A stretch of DNA of 64,000 bases from an uncultured Holophagaceae bacterium (GTDB taxonomy: Bacteria; Acidobacteriota; Holophagae; Holophagales; Holophagaceae), in the NCBI GenBank assembly GCA_903857495.1, contig CAIOFF010000005.1, positions 1 to 64,000 of the forward strand. The letters run 5' to 3'. Shown in pieces: positions 51,805 to 62,857 of the stretch. How positions within the stretch are numbered: the first letter of the stretch is position 1; each line of letters opens with the position of its first letter. Under the pieces are notes generated by a model that worked only from the letters and a program-made list of their open reading frames with translations, did not search any database and was not told where the DNA came from. The translations under genes and the position numbers were made by a program.

Positions 51805-54582
51805 ATGTCCAACTCTGCCCCGAAGTTGATCAGCTCTGGCAACCTGCCGACGCCCAACTGGCACGCCACACACGAAGAAGCCCTGGGCCGCCTGACCCGG
51901 ATGTCCGAAGCCCTGGTCGCCAGCGACTGGACGGGTGTGGATGCCGGCGCCAAGTGGATCTACGAGGTGCTCCGACCCCACAACGAGGCTGAGGAGCGCG
52001 AGCTCTTCCCGCTGCTGGAGGAGATCGGCGCCGAGTCCCTGCTGCAGCGCCTCTTCGAGGACCACCGGCAGATGTGGGACCTGACCCTGCAGCTGCTGGC
52101 CGAGATCAACGAGGGCCAGGTCCGCGCGCCCCGCTCGCTGACCCTGCTGGGCCAGCGGCTGGTGGACCTGATCCGCGACCACATCGAGGCCGAGGACTAC
52201 CTCATGCTGCCCCTCCTCAAGGGCAAGTCGCTCTATGCCTCCGATGCGGAGACCCAGGACGGCTACCTGATCCTGGAGAAGAAGCTCATCGCCCCGGAGA
52301 CCTGGTCCTTCATCGTCCAGGCCCCCCAGGTGGCCCGCGGCCGCAAGCCGGGCCAGTTCTTCATGGTCGCCCCCTTCCCGGAGAGTGAGCGCATTCCCCT
52401 CACCCTGGCCGGTGGCGACGCGCGCAAGGGCTACATCCACTTCATCATGCAGGAAGTCGGTGCCACCACCCAGGCCATGGGCAAGCTCAGCGCCGGCGAC
52501 CGCCTCTACGCCGTGGCCGGCCCCATGGGCACCCCCACCGAGATCGTCGAGGAAGGCACCATCGTGCTGATGGCGGGCGGCTACGGCTCTGCCGCCATCC
52601 TGCCTGCGGCCGAGGAGCTCCACGCCCAGGGCCGCCGCGTCATCACCATCCTCGGCGGCCGCAGCAAGGAGCGCGTGCTGCTGGCGGACGAGCTGGGCGC
52701 GGCCTCGGCCGAGCTCATCGTCACCACCGATGACGGCACCCTGGGCCGCCAGGGCCTGGTCACCGACGCCCTCAAGGACGTCATCGCCCGGGAGCCCGTC
52801 GCCCAGGTGGTCGCCGTGGGCCCCCTGCCCATGATGCGCGCCGTGGCCGACCTGACGAAGCCCCACGAGATCTTCACCCTGGTCAGCCTCAACGCCCTGA
52901 TGGTCGACGGCACCGGCATGTGCGGCGGCTGCCGCGTCTCCGTGGGCGGCCAGACCAAGTTCGCCTGCTTCGACGGCCCGGACTTCGACGGCCACAAGGT
53001 GGACTTCAACATGCTGCGCATGCGGCAGGACTGGTACAAGTCCGAGGAGAAGGACATCTGCAGCCCCGAGGACTGCAAGATCGGCCGCGTGGCCGCCACG
53101 GGTCCCGTGGACTACTCGCAGTACTTGAACGAGCCCGTCACTGACCTCGACTGGAAGAACCTGGACCTGAACACCATCAAGCCCAGCCAGAAGATGAAGA
53201 TCCCCCGCCAGGCCATGGCCTGCCAGCCGCCCGAGCTGCGTGTCTGCAACTTCGACGAGGTCAGCCTCGGCCTGTCGGCCGAGCAGGCCAAGCTGGAAGC
53301 CGCCCGCTGCATCATGTGCAAGCACCCCGCCTGCATCGACGGCTGCCCCGTCAGCATCGACATCCCGGCCTTCCTCATGGAGATCGTCAAGGGTGATCCC
53401 CAGGGCGCCGCCCGCGTCATCAAGCAGAGCTCGCCCCTGGGCTCGGTCTGCGGCCGGGTCTGCCCCCAGGAGAAGCAGTGCGAGATCAAGTGCGTCATCG
53501 GCATCAAGGGTGAGCCCGTCTCCATCGGCCGCCTCGAGCGCTTCGCCGCGGACTCCATGCTCGGCTCCACGGAGCTGCCGCCCGTCGAGGCCGCCACGGG
53601 CAAGAAGGTCGCCGTCATCGGCGCGGGCCCCGCGGGCCTCACCGTCGCCGGCGAGCTCATCAAGAAGGGCCACCAGGTCACGGTCTACGACGCCCTGCAC
53701 AAGCCGGGCGGCGTGATGCTCTACGGCATCCCCGAGTTCCGCCTGCCCAACAAGATCGTGGACACGGAAGTGGACACCCTCCGGCGCCTGGGCGTGAAGT
53801 TCGTCATGAACACCCTGATCGGCCGCAGCATGACCCTGGACGACCTGCGCAAGGAGAATGACGCCATCTTCATGGGCACCGGCGCCGGCCTGCCGAAGAT
53901 GATGGGGATTGCCGGCGAGGAGTTCAAGGGCGTCTACACCGCCAACGAGTTCCTCACCCGCATCAACCTCATGCGCGCCGACCTGTTCCCGGAATACAGC
54001 ACCCCGGTGACCATCGGCAAGAATGTGATCATCGTGGGCGCCGGCAACACCGCCATGGACGCCGCCCGCGCCGCCCGCCGCATGGGCGCCGAGCATGTGA
54101 CGGTGGTCTACCGCCGCACCATCAAGGAGTCCACGGCTCGCGGCGAGGAGCTCGAGCACGCCCACGAGGAGGGCGTTGAGTTCAAGTTCCTCACCACTCC
54201 CGTGCAGCTCCACGGCAGCGAGAAGGGCTGGATGACCCACGCCGAGTGCGCCGTGATGGAGCTGGGCGAGCCCGGTCCCGACGGCCGCCGCAGCCCCAAG
54301 ATGACCGACGAGCGCATCATGATCCCCTGCGAGACCCTGGTGGTCGCGCTGGGCTTTGATGTGAACCCGCTCATCGCCATGACCGAGAAGGGCCTCCGGA
54401 CCCTCAAGGGCGGCGTCGTGGTGGTCAATGAAGAGACCGGCGAGACCTCCCTGCCTGGCGTCTATGCCGGCGGCGATGTCATCACCGGCGGCGCCACCGT
54501 CATCCTGGCCATGGGCCAGGGCCGCCGGGCCGCGGGAGCCATCCATGAGCGCCTCATGGGCGCCGCGGTGTCCAGCTCCTGA
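51805..54582 (+). CDS. Hemerythrin-NfnA-NfnB fusion: O2-linked ferredoxin/NAD(P)H oxidoreductase
   Basis: A 925-aa chain with three parts. (1) Residues about 15-140: HHE hemerythrin, with His20/23, His59-x3-Glu63, His87 and His126-x3-Glu130 as likely di-iron ligands. (2) About 150-415: NfnA/SudB-like FAD and NAD subunit with GQFFMVAPFPESERIPLTLA, MAGGYGSAAILP and the [2Fe-2S] part GMCGGCRV with ACFDGPDFDGHKVDF. (3) About 450-925: NfnB/GltD-like subunit with two [4Fe-4S] motifs (Cys502/505/510/514 and Cys549/553/559/563), GAGPAG and an NADP-binding GAGNTAMDAARAARR. NfnAB couples NADH, NADPH and ferredoxin by electron bifurcation. GGAGG precedes the ATG at 51805. The three-part fusion is unusual; nifJ follows. 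Confidence 0.92.
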   Translation: MSNSAPKLISSGNLPTPNWHATHEEALGRLTRMSEALVASDWTGVDAGAKWIYEVLRPHNEAEERELFPLLEEIGAESLLQRLFEDHRQMWDLTLQLLAEINEGQVRAPRSLTLLGQRLVDLIRDHIEAEDYLMLPLLKGKSLYASDAETQDGYLILEKKLIAPETWSFIVQAPQVARGRKPGQFFMVAPFPESERIPLTLAGGDARKGYIHFIMQEVGATTQAMGKLSAGDRLYAVAGPMGTPTEIVEEGTIVLMAGGYGSAAILPAAEELHAQGRRVITILGGRSKERVLLADELGAASAELIVTTDDGTLGRQGLVTDALKDVIAREPVAQVVAVGPLPMMRAVADLTKPHEIFTLVSLNALMVDGTGMCGGCRVSVGGQTKFACFDGPDFDGHKVDFNMLRMRQDWYKSEEKDICSPEDCKIGRVAATGPVDYSQYLNEPVTDLDWKNLDLNTIKPSQKMKIPRQAMACQPPELRVCNFDEVSLGLSAEQAKLEAARCIMCKHPACIDGCPVSIDIPAFLMEIVKGDPQGAARVIKQSSPLGSVCGRVCPQEKQCEIKCVIGIKGEPVSIGRLERFAADSMLGSTELPPVEAATGKKVAVIGAGPAGLTVAGELIKKGHQVTVYDALHKPGGVMLYGIPEFRLPNKIVDTEVDTLRRLGVKFVMNTLIGRSMTLDDLRKENDAIFMGTGAGLPKMMGIAGEEFKGVYTANEFLTRINLMRADLFPEYSTPVTIGKNVIIVGAGNTAMDAARAARRMGAEHVTVVYRRTIKESTARGEELEHAHEEGVEFKFLTTPVQLHGSEKGWMTHAECAVMELGEPGPDGRRSPKMTDERIMIPCETLVVALGFDVNPLIAMTEKGLRTLKGGVVVVNEETGETSLPGVYAGGDVITGGATVILAMGQGRRAAGAIHERLMGAAVSSS

Positions 54583-54618
54583 CGCCGGAATTTCCAATGA
54601 AGACGACCGATTTATCAT

Positions 54619-54653
54619 GTATCATGGGACGGGTGAATTACCTGTCCTGATAC
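54619..54653. promoter_or_regulatory. Large dyad upstream of nifJ
   Basis: GTATCA-tg-GGACGGGT pairs with ACCTGTCC-TGATAC around GAATT; 13 of 14 positions are complementary if the two extra bases on the left are looped out. It is 43 bp upstream of the nifJ ATG, inside the 114-bp gap after the fusion gene. It can act as an operator (for instance for an Rrf2-type regulator) or as an mRNA hairpin between the two coding regions. Confidence 0.55.
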
Positions 54654-54696
54654 CTATCGCCGGAACGGTCCAGTGGACCCCCGGAAGGAGCAAAAA

Positions 54697-58257
<3,561 letters not shown>

Positions 58258-58264
58258 GGCAGCC

Positions 58265-59257
58265 ATGGATCTCAAAACCTCGTACCTCGGTCTCCAGCTG
58301 GCCCATCCCCTGATGGCCGGTGCCTCGCCCATGGTTGACGACATGGGCATGGTCAAGCGCCTCGAAGACGCCGGTGCCTCCGGCATCGTGATGCACTCCC
58401 TCTTCGAGGAGCAGATCACCCGCGAAGAGCAGGGCACGCTCATGGACATGGAGCTGCACGCCAACTCCAACGCCGAAGCCGTCTCCTACTTCCCCCAGCC
58501 CGATGACTTCCGCCTCGGGCCCGAGCGCTACCTCGAACAGCTCCGCCGCATCAAGGAGGCCGTGGCCGTTCCGGTCATCGCCTCCCTGAACGGCACCACC
58601 GCCGCGGGCTGGCTGCACTATGCCCAGCTCATGGAGCAGGCCGGCGCCGATGCGCTCGAGCTGAACGTCTACTACATCGCCACGGACGCCAAGGAGTCCT
58701 CCGCCGATGTGGAGAAGCGCACCCTCGACGTGGTCCGCACCGTGAAGGCCCAGGTGAAGATCCCCGTCGCCGTGAAGCTCTCGCCCTTCTTCTCCTCCCT
58801 GGCGCACTTCGCCGCGGAGCTGGAGGCGGCCGGTGCCGATGGTCTGGTGCTCTTCAACCGGTTCTTCCAGCCCGACATCAACGTGGAGGAGCTGCTGGCG
58901 GAACCCAGCCTGCAGCTGTCCGGTCCCTCGGACCTGCTGCTCCGCCTCCGCTGGCTCGCGGTGCTCCACGGACGCATCAAGGGCAGCCTCGCGGTCACCG
59001 GCGGTGTCCATGACGGCATCGGCGCCCTGAAGGCCGTCATGGCCGGCGCAGACGCCGTCCAGATGGTGTCCGCCCTGCTGATCCACGGACCCGAGCGGCT
59101 GGCCCAGACCCGCGCGACCCTGGCCGAGTGGCTGGAGGAGCACGAGTACGAGTCCCTGGCCCAGGCCCGGGGCAGCATGAGCCTGCTGAAGAGCCCGAAT
59201 CCCCAGGCCTTCACCCGCGCCAACTACATGCGGATCCTCAACGGGTGGAAGCCCTGA
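58265..59257 (+). CDS. Dihydroorotate dehydrogenase-like protein
   Basis: A 330-aa FMN-type TIM barrel: LGLQLAHPLMAGASPMVDD at the start, PVIASLNGTTAAGW, GADALELNVYYI, VAVKLSPFFSSL and SLAVTGGVHDGIGALKAVMAGADAVQ with the phosphate-binding loop. A Cys or Ser base at the dihydroorotate position is not evident. Proteins of this kind are often found next to nifJ and probably do not serve pyrimidine synthesis. Seven bases after the nifJ stop, so co-transcribed. Followed by a strong terminator. Confidence 0.85.
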   Translation: MDLKTSYLGLQLAHPLMAGASPMVDDMGMVKRLEDAGASGIVMHSLFEEQITREEQGTLMDMELHANSNAEAVSYFPQPDDFRLGPERYLEQLRRIKEAVAVPVIASLNGTTAAGWLHYAQLMEQAGADALELNVYYIATDAKESSADVEKRTLDVVRTVKAQVKIPVAVKLSPFFSSLAHFAAELEAAGADGLVLFNRFFQPDINVEELLAEPSLQLSGPSDLLLRLRWLAVLHGRIKGSLAVTGGVHDGIGALKAVMAGADAVQMVSALLIHGPERLAQTRATLAEWLEEHEYESLAQARGSMSLLKSPNPQAFTRANYMRILNGWKP

Positions 59258-59273
59258 GCCCCCGCCAGCCTTG

Positions 59274-59308
59274 AAAAAAATCCCCCGGCGCCACCGGGGG
59301 ATTTTTTT
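59274..59308 (+). terminator. Strong rho-independent terminator
   Basis: TCCCCCGG-cgcca-CCGGGGGA is flanked by A7 on the left and T7 on the right, 17 bp after the end of the dihydroorotate-dehydrogenase-like gene. It closes the nifJ transcription unit and separates it from the Rrf2 gene. Confidence 0.93.
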
Positions 59309-59346
59309 GCGTTGTGCAATTCATCACACGGAATCAATGTCATTGA

Positions 59347-59371
59347 CCTTAAGATCGTCTATTATCTAAGG
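59347..59371. promoter_or_regulatory. Dyad in front of the first Rrf2 regulator
   Basis: CCTTA(A)GAT and ATCTAAGG form an imperfect dyad with an eight-base centre. It overlaps TTGACC (59343-59348), a possible -35, 27 bp upstream of the ATG. A position suited to autorepression by an Rrf2-type protein. Confidence 0.45.
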
Positions 59372-59397
59372 CGACCCATCCATCTTCGTAGGTGACT

Positions 59398-59949
59398 ATG
59401 CTACCTCTTTCCCAGTCTTCTGGTTACGCGGTCCTGGCCATGAGCTGCCTCCAGGATCCCGGCGGCAAGCCCACCCTGGTGGTCGATGTGGCCGCCCGCA
59501 CGGGTTTCCCGCGCCCCTACCTGTCCAAGATGATCCACAAGCTGGCCAAGGTCGGCCTGGTGATGGCCAAGCGCGGCAACAAGGGCGGCGTCGTGCTGGC
59601 CCTCGCCGCCAAGGAGATCACCCTGGACCTCATCGCCGAGGCCGTGGACGGCTCCGAGTGGCGCAACCAGTGCCTGCTCGGCTTCAAGGACTGCTCGGAC
59701 GAGCGGGCCTGCCCCTCCCACACCTTCTGGAAGGCCGAGCGCGATCACATCCACCGCTGCCTGAAGGACATCTCCCTGGAGGAGATCCGCACCTTCGAGC
59801 AGGCCAGCCGCACCTGGCGCCTGGCCGACGCGCTGCCTGAGAAGAAGCTCAAGCCCCGCGTCAAGAAGGCTGCCAAGCCCGCCACCAAGAAGGCTCCCGC
59901 CAAGGCCGCCAAGCCCGCCGTCAAGAAGGCTGTCGCCAAGAAGGTGTGA
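59398..59949 (+). CDS. Rrf2/IscR-type regulator with histone-H1-like tail
   Basis: A 183-aa regulator. Residues 1-130 form the Rrf2 winged helix (MLPLSQSSGYAVLAMSCLQD, RTGFPRPYLSKMIHKLAKVG, KRGNKGGVVLAL) and include three cysteines, CLLGFKDCSDERAC, the ligand pattern of Fe-S-sensing IscR/NsrR. The last ~35 residues (from KKLKPRVKKAAKP) are only Lys, Ala, Pro and Val, like bacterial H1 homologues, and should bind DNA non-specifically or compact it. The ATG at 59398 has AGGTG upstream. Its position after the nifJ terminator suggests that it controls the adjacent ferredoxin enzymes. Confidence 0.9.
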   Translation: MLPLSQSSGYAVLAMSCLQDPGGKPTLVVDVAARTGFPRPYLSKMIHKLAKVGLVMAKRGNKGGVVLALAAKEITLDLIAEAVDGSEWRNQCLLGFKDCSDERACPSHTFWKAERDHIHRCLKDISLEEIRTFEQASRTWRLADALPEKKLKPRVKKAAKPATKKAPAKAAKPAVKKAVAKKV

Positions 59950-59963
59950 GGCTGCTCCGACCA

Positions 59964-59995
59964 CGAAAGAGGCCGCCCCGGGGCGGCCTCTTTCG
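59964..59995. terminator. Bidirectional terminator between the two Rrf2 genes
   Basis: A perfect palindrome with 16-bp arms (CGAAAGAGGCCGCCCC and complement) lies between the convergent regulators ending at 59949 and 60017. Both sides end in short T/A runs. Confidence 0.88.
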
Positions 59996-60016
59996 TTCGG
60001 GGCTCGGGGCCTGCGC

Positions 60017-60484
60017 TCAGGCCGACGCTGAGGTCGGGACCGTAAACCCGTGGCGGGCCCGGAATCGCTCGACGCCCGCGTCCGGCAGGGTGGCCAGGTC
60101 CGCCAGGGAGACCGACCTCAGCCGCTCCATGATCTTGTTCCGGGTCTCCTCCCAGTACTCGTGGAGGGTGCAGGGCTTCGCAGCGGTGCAGCCGATCATG
60201 CCCATGAGGCAGCGCTTCTGCCAGGCCACGCCATCGATGGCATCCGTCAGGTCCGCCACCGAGATCTCCGTGGAGGCCTTGGCCAGGACCACGCCGCCGT
60301 GGTGCCCGCGGCGGGCCACCACCAGGCCCTTCTTGGCCAGCTTGTGGATCAGCTTCGACAGGTAGGAGCGGGGAATCCCCGTGGACTCCGCAATGGCCTC
60401 GACCAGCACGGGCTGACCGCCGGGTTCCTGGAGGCATCTCAGGGCGCGCACCGCGTAACCTGTGGTCTGGGACAACGGAAGCAT
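60017..60484 (-). CDS. Rrf2/IscR-type Fe-S regulator
   Basis: A 155-aa regulator that is a paralogue of the one at 59398: both begin MLPLSQ..GYAV and share the helix-turn-helix (STGIPRSYLSKLIHKLAKKG). The three cysteines CLMGMIGCTAAKPC are conserved. It lacks the Lys/Ala-rich tail. AGGAGG is five bases before the ATG at 60484. The pair is convergent and probably arose by local duplication; the different C-termini suggest different roles. Confidence 0.92.
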   Translation of the reverse strand: MLPLSQTTGYAVRALRCLQEPGGQPVLVEAIAESTGIPRSYLSKLIHKLAKKGLVVARRGHHGGVVLAKASTEISVADLTDAIDGVAWQKRCLMGMIGCTAAKPCTLHEYWEETRNKIMERLRSVSLADLATLPDAGVERFRARHGFTVPTSASA

Positions 60485-60568
60485 GGGATCCTCCTGTGAC
60501 AAACGTATGGCATAAAACCCTGCTCAACCTTGAAGATGCGCTCGTGGCCTGCCAAATCAATTGACCCT

Positions 60569-60582
60569 GTGATCCTCATCAC
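60569..60582. promoter_or_regulatory. GTGAT-N4-ATCAC dyad (CRP/FNR-like)
   Basis: A perfect 5-4-5 palindrome with the spacing of FNR/CRP-family sites, about 85 bp upstream of the second Rrf2 gene. Just beside it, TTGACC-N4-GATC (60561-60574) also occurs at 59343-59356 in front of the first Rrf2 gene. The 310-bp gap 60485-60794 contains nothing else that I can name. Confidence 0.4.
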
Positions 60583-60794
60583 TCCATAGGCCCCCTGGAG
60601 GGACGTTGTCGAGGATTTGCGGGTTCAAGCCTCCCATCACAGGGGAACCTGGAGGGAGTGGAAGCATCCCTGCGAGGCCTTGCGGAGCCCCCCTCCAGCC
60701 CCAACGCTGACCCTGTGGCGGGGGTCACAAACGGCTGATCCCACTCGACTGAAGCGTGTAAAAATAGAGCTTCATGTCTTGATTGGAGAGACCT

Positions 60795-61115
60795 TTGCGA
60801 ACCACCCTTGCGATCCTGCTTCTCGCCGCGGCCGTGGGCTGCTCGAACCCGATGAACACCAAGCTCCCCCAGGACTTGTCCAAGATGGAGTCCATCAAGC
60901 CCTCCATCGACAAGCTCAGCCCTGAGGACAAGGAGCTGTTTGGCGCCTACATCATGCGGCACCTGGTCGCCTCCTCCCAGGGCGCCAGCCCCATCCCCGA
61001 GGGCATGACCATCGGCAAGTGCATCCAGGAGCAGAAGGCCTATGTCCAGGAGCACGGGGCCGAGGATGCTGCCCGGAAGAGCCGGACTGGCAGCCCCGCC
61101 CTGAAGAAGAAGTAG
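60795..61115 (+). CDS. Small lipoprotein, unknown function
   Basis: A 106-aa protein with a lipoprotein signal (LRTTLAILLLAAAVGC, lipobox AVGC) and a helical mature part (MESIKPSIDKLSPEDKELFGAY, then CIQEQKAYVQEHGAEDAARK). I place the start at the TTG of 60795, which follows GGAGAG; an earlier TTG at 60783 lies before that site. Not recognised; it contains one further Cys. Convergent with the cytochrome genes. Confidence 0.72.
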   Translation: MRTTLAILLLAAAVGCSNPMNTKLPQDLSKMESIKPSIDKLSPEDKELFGAYIMRHLVASSQGASPIPEGMTIGKCIQEQKAYVQEHGAEDAARKSRTGSPALKKK

Positions 61116-61127
61116 GCGCTGGCGCAA

Positions 61128-61161
61128 GCCCGACCCGGCGACAGGAGTCGCGGGGCCGGGC
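61128..61161. terminator. GC-rich hairpin between convergent genes
   Basis: GCCCGACCCGGCGAC pairs with GTCGCGGGGCCGGGC (13 of 15) around a short loop, between genes ending at 61115 and 61177. No U-tract. Confidence 0.55.
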
Positions 61162-61176
61162 CTGGCCTGACGAAGA

Positions 61177-62355
61177 TCAGCCGTGGCAGAGGGTGGCGTT
61201 GAAGCAGCCGGGCGCCGTTCCGGCCGGTGCGGGGTTGGCAGGGACACGGGAGGAGTTTGCACCCCGGGTGTGGCACTGGGCGCAGGCGGGGAGGTTGCCG
61301 GGGTTCGTCTGGTCATGACCGGCCAGAGCCAAAGCGCCGGAGTCGGCCAGCCAGGGCTTGGCCGGGTGGGGCGCCGTCTTGTGGCAGGACTTGCATGAGA
61401 TAAGCGCGATGCCGCCATCGAAGGCCGCGCCGTGGCACTTGGCACAGTGGAGCATGCCCGCCATGACGGGAACGGCCGGAGCCGTGGTGGTCACCGGTGC
61501 GAGCTGAGTGGCGATCCTGCCGTGCTGAGAGGGCGTGGCCCAGGCCGCATCGGTGGGGTGGTTCACGCCCTTGGTGTGGCAGCCGAGGCAGCTCACCTTG
61601 GAGATGCCGCCCGCCAGGGCCGGGTCGGTGGCGGAGCCATGGCAGGCGACGCACTGGGCCGGGTTCTTGACGTATTCAACGTAGTGGTCGGCGATCCAGG
61701 TCTTCGTGTGGGCCCCGGTGCTGTGGCACAGGGTGGCGTTGTAGCAGCCCGGCGCGGTGCCCGCCGGGGCGGGGGCAAGCGGCTTCAGGGTGGAGTTCAC
61801 GCCGCCCGCGTGGCACTTGGCGCACTCCGGGAGGTTCGCCTGGTTGACCTGCGTGTGGGAGGGCTTCACGCCCGAGAGATCGAACCAGGGCTTGCTGGGG
61901 TGGGGCGCGTTGACGTGGCAGGACTTGCAGGAGACAGCCGCGACGCCGCCGTCATAGGAGGCGCCGTGGCACTTGGCGCAGTGGCTGAAGCCCGCCATGA
62001 CCGGCACCGCGGGGGCCGTGGTGGCCACCGGCGCAAGCTCGGCGCCCAGGCGCCCGTGCTGCGCGGGGAGCTCCCAGCCCGCGGCGTGGATCACGCCCTT
62101 GGTGTGGCAGCCGAAGCAGCTCACCTGGGAGATGCCGCCGGCCTGGGCCGGGACGGTGGTGGACCCATGGCAGACCGTGCACTGATCCGGGGCCTTGATG
62201 TACTCGGCCCAGTGGTCCGCCAGCCAGGTCTTGGGGTGCGCCCCCGCCGTGGCGTTGAAGGGGACGGTCTTGTTCGCGGTCCCGGCACAGCCCCCGGAGA
62301 GGAGGGCGAGCACCAGGGCGAAGCAGCTTCCCAGCAGCAGTCTCGTTCGGCTCAT
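61177..62355 (-). CDS. Multiheme c-type cytochrome lipoprotein, ten CxxCH plus two CX5CH
   Basis: A 392-aa protein with a lipoprotein signal (RLLLGSCFALVLALLSGGC). It is an internal duplication of about 180 residues: each half opens with K-T-W-(L/I)-A-D-H and carries CxxCH five times (CTVCH, CFGCH, CAKCH, CKSCH, CAKCH; CVACH, CLGCH, CAKCH, CKSCH, CAQCH). Each half ends with GTAPGC(Y/F)NATLCH, a CX5CH site that may or may not bind heme. AGGGA precedes the ATG. Probably an outer-surface electron carrier; it forms a porin-cytochrome cluster with the next two genes. Confidence 0.92.
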   Translation of the reverse strand: MSRTRLLLGSCFALVLALLSGGCAGTANKTVPFNATAGAHPKTWLADHWAEYIKAPDQCTVCHGSTTVPAQAGGISQVSCFGCHTKGVIHAAGWELPAQHGRLGAELAPVATTAPAVPVMAGFSHCAKCHGASYDGGVAAVSCKSCHVNAPHPSKPWFDLSGVKPSHTQVNQANLPECAKCHAGGVNSTLKPLAPAPAGTAPGCYNATLCHSTGAHTKTWIADHYVEYVKNPAQCVACHGSATDPALAGGISKVSCLGCHTKGVNHPTDAAWATPSQHGRIATQLAPVTTTAPAVPVMAGMLHCAKCHGAAFDGGIALISCKSCHKTAPHPAKPWLADSGALALAGHDQTNPGNLPACAQCHTRGANSSRVPANPAPAGTAPGCFNATLCHG

Positions 62356-62383
62356 TGCGTTCCCTTTCGGCACTCAGGCGGGT

Positions 62384-62857
62384 CTACCGGTGGCAAGCCT
62401 GACACTTCTCGTTGTTGGCCCGGCCATGGCACTTGAAGCAGCTGGTGGGGTCCAGCTTCCCTTCAATGCGGTGGAGGGTCATGAAGTCACCCCGGTGGGG
62501 GGCTTCCCGATCGGGACGGCCACTCAGCCGGAGGGCCGGCTTCATGGGCACCTTGCCCCCGTGGCAGTCGGAGCAGAAGGACTGGGCGTGACAGGAGGCG
62601 CAGGTGTTGATGTCCTGGTTCGCCTGGAACCGGTGATCCTTCACGAAGCTGGCCGTGTGGTCGAAGGAGGCGAAGGGCTTGAGGGCGCCCTTGGCCACGT
62701 CCGTGCTGTGGCACTCGGAGCAGACCGGTCGGCCGGCGCCAAGCTCCTGGGGATGGGTCGGGGCGAAGCTGGCCTCGGGCGAGATGAGGCCGCAGGCCAT
62801 CAGCACGCCGAGACCCAGCAGAATGCCAAGCACCTTGAGCATGGGTTTCCCGATCAT
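62384..62857 (-). CDS. Five-heme c-type cytochrome lipoprotein
   Basis: A 157-aa protein with a lipoprotein signal (MLKVLGILLGLGVLMAC). It carries CSECH, CASCH, CSDCH, CFKCH and CQACH. Free His residues (DHTASFVKDHRF, HRGDFMTLHRIEG) could supply distal ligands. The ATG at 62857 overlaps the porin stop (TGATG), with GGAGG upstream, and the larger cytochrome gene follows after 28 bp. A periplasm-facing part of an electron conduit is a fair guess; heme types and topology are not shown by sequence. Confidence 0.9.
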   Translation of the reverse strand: MIGKPMLKVLGILLGLGVLMACGLISPEASFAPTHPQELGAGRPVCSECHSTDVAKGALKPFASFDHTASFVKDHRFQANQDINTCASCHAQSFCSDCHGGKVPMKPALRLSGRPDREAPHRGDFMTLHRIEGKLDPTSCFKCHGRANNEKCQACHR

